Below are positions 7,478 through 7,775 of a stretch of 7,775 bases of DNA, one piece after another (the stretch's first letter is position 1; each line of letters opens with the position of its first letter). Location of the stretch: positions 1 to 7,775 of the forward strand of contig CALIQO010000510.1 of assembly GCA_938044055.1 (NCBI GenBank), read 5' to 3'. Source of the stretch: an uncultured Saprospiraceae bacterium. GTDB taxonomy: Bacteria; Bacteroidota; Bacteroidia; Chitinophagales; Saprospiraceae. The notes beneath the pieces are model-generated. The model saw only the letters and a list, made by a program, of their open reading frames with translations, had not been told where the DNA came from and made no database searches. Made by a program: the position numbers and the translations under genes.

Positions 7478-7774
7478 TTAGTTATCTTCTTCTTTAATTT
7501 TATCAAGAAGGCGCTGCATGTCTTGTAGGGAGACTTTTTCCTCCTTTACTAAGAAAGATACCAGCTGATCTACGGAACCTCCGAAGAAATTGGAAAGTAA
7601 TCCGGATACTTTGGTCTTGCTGTAATCTTTCTTATCTACGATCGGCGAGTACTCATATGTCCGACCATAAGCTTTATGTGTTACATAGCCTTTTTTCTCA
7701 AGTATCCTTACGAAAGAGGAAACAGTAGAGTGGGCGGGCTTAGGCTTAGGTAAGTCAGAAATGATGTCACTGAC
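7478..7774 (-). CDS. BlaI/MecI/CopY-family transcriptional repressor, C-terminal part
   Basis: The 5' end lies beyond the right edge; 98 residues and a TAA stop are present. The fragment begins within the winged-helix domain: VSDIISDLPKPKPAHSTVSS is the helix-turn-helix with the recognition helix, followed by FVRILEKKGYVTHKAYGRTY and EYSPIV, the wing typical of the family. The remainder (GLLSNFFGGSVDQLVSFLVK, then EEKVSLQDMQRLLDKIKEE) is the helical dimerisation domain. Members bind operator dyads as dimers and are inactivated by proteolysis triggered by a partner M56 peptidase, which is encoded immediately downstream in the same direction. The repressor is expected to control its own operon, but the promoter and operator are outside the window. 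About 25 N-terminal residues appear to be missing, judging by usual family length of about 120-130. Confidence 0.92.
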   Translation of the reverse strand, partial: VSDIISDLPKPKPAHSTVSSFVRILEKKGYVTHKAYGRTYEYSPIVDKKDYSKTKVSGLLSNFFGGSVDQLVSFLVKEEKVSLQDMQRLLDKIKEEDN

Positions 7775-7775
7775 A

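Noticed and set aside
7478..7774. A beta-lactam resistance locus
   Set aside because: BlaI/M56 pairs are widespread in Bacteroidota without beta-lactamase; there is no beta-lactamase or penicillin-binding sensor in the window.
1..7775. Mobile element, CRISPR array, tRNA or phage system
   Set aside because: No transposase, integrase, terminal repeats, regularly spaced repeats or cloverleaf-like sequence were seen on either strand.

Overview
The window looks like ordinary chromosomal sequence from a Bacteroidota bacterium, perhaps a Saprospiria- or Cytophagales-type lineage (that finer placement is only an impression). The grounds are: a C-A-B ordered succinate dehydrogenase operon with a single type-B membrane subunit; promoter elements matching the Bacteroidota pattern TTG-N19-TAnnTTTG instead of the usual -35/-10 boxes; A/T-rich leaders with almost no Shine-Dalgarno sequences; a LysM protein of the kind found at the end of Bacteroidota glucosaminidases; and a BlaI/M56-peptidase pair whose peptidase carries CarboxypepD_reg-like and TonB_C-like domains.

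Layout, left to right. (1) Bases 1-411, plus strand: the 3' end of a cell-wall protein with two LysM repeats. (2) 479-1195, plus strand: a small secreted outer-membrane beta-barrel protein. (3) 1197-4663, minus strand: the operon sdhC-sdhA-sdhB, read from 4663 down to 1197, with a convincing promoter at 4689-4718. The OMP gene and sdhB converge with one base between their stop codons. (4) 4664-4937: a divergent intergenic region with a promoter candidate on each side and small inverted repeats. (5) 4938-5423, plus strand: an acidic 161-residue protein I do not recognise. (6) 5430-5468: a strong hairpin between two convergent genes. (7) 5475-7774, minus strand: a two-gene regulatory unit, blaI-like repressor (cut by the right edge) followed by a multidomain M56 (BlaR1-like) membrane peptidase.

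How the genes work together: sdhCAB encodes the complete respiratory complex II (flavoprotein, iron-sulfur protein, dihaem cytochrome b), with all expected FAD, Fe-S and haem ligands visible. The BlaI-like repressor and M56 peptidase should form a signal-responsive switch in which the membrane peptidase inactivates the repressor. The penicillin-sensor domain of classical BlaR1 is replaced by other periplasmic domains, so the inducer is probably not simply a beta-lactam. I see no tRNA, rRNA, insertion sequence, CRISPR array or phage gene. I did not find a clear undescribed system; the unusual receptor architecture and the unrecognised protein next to complex II are the items most worth a second look.
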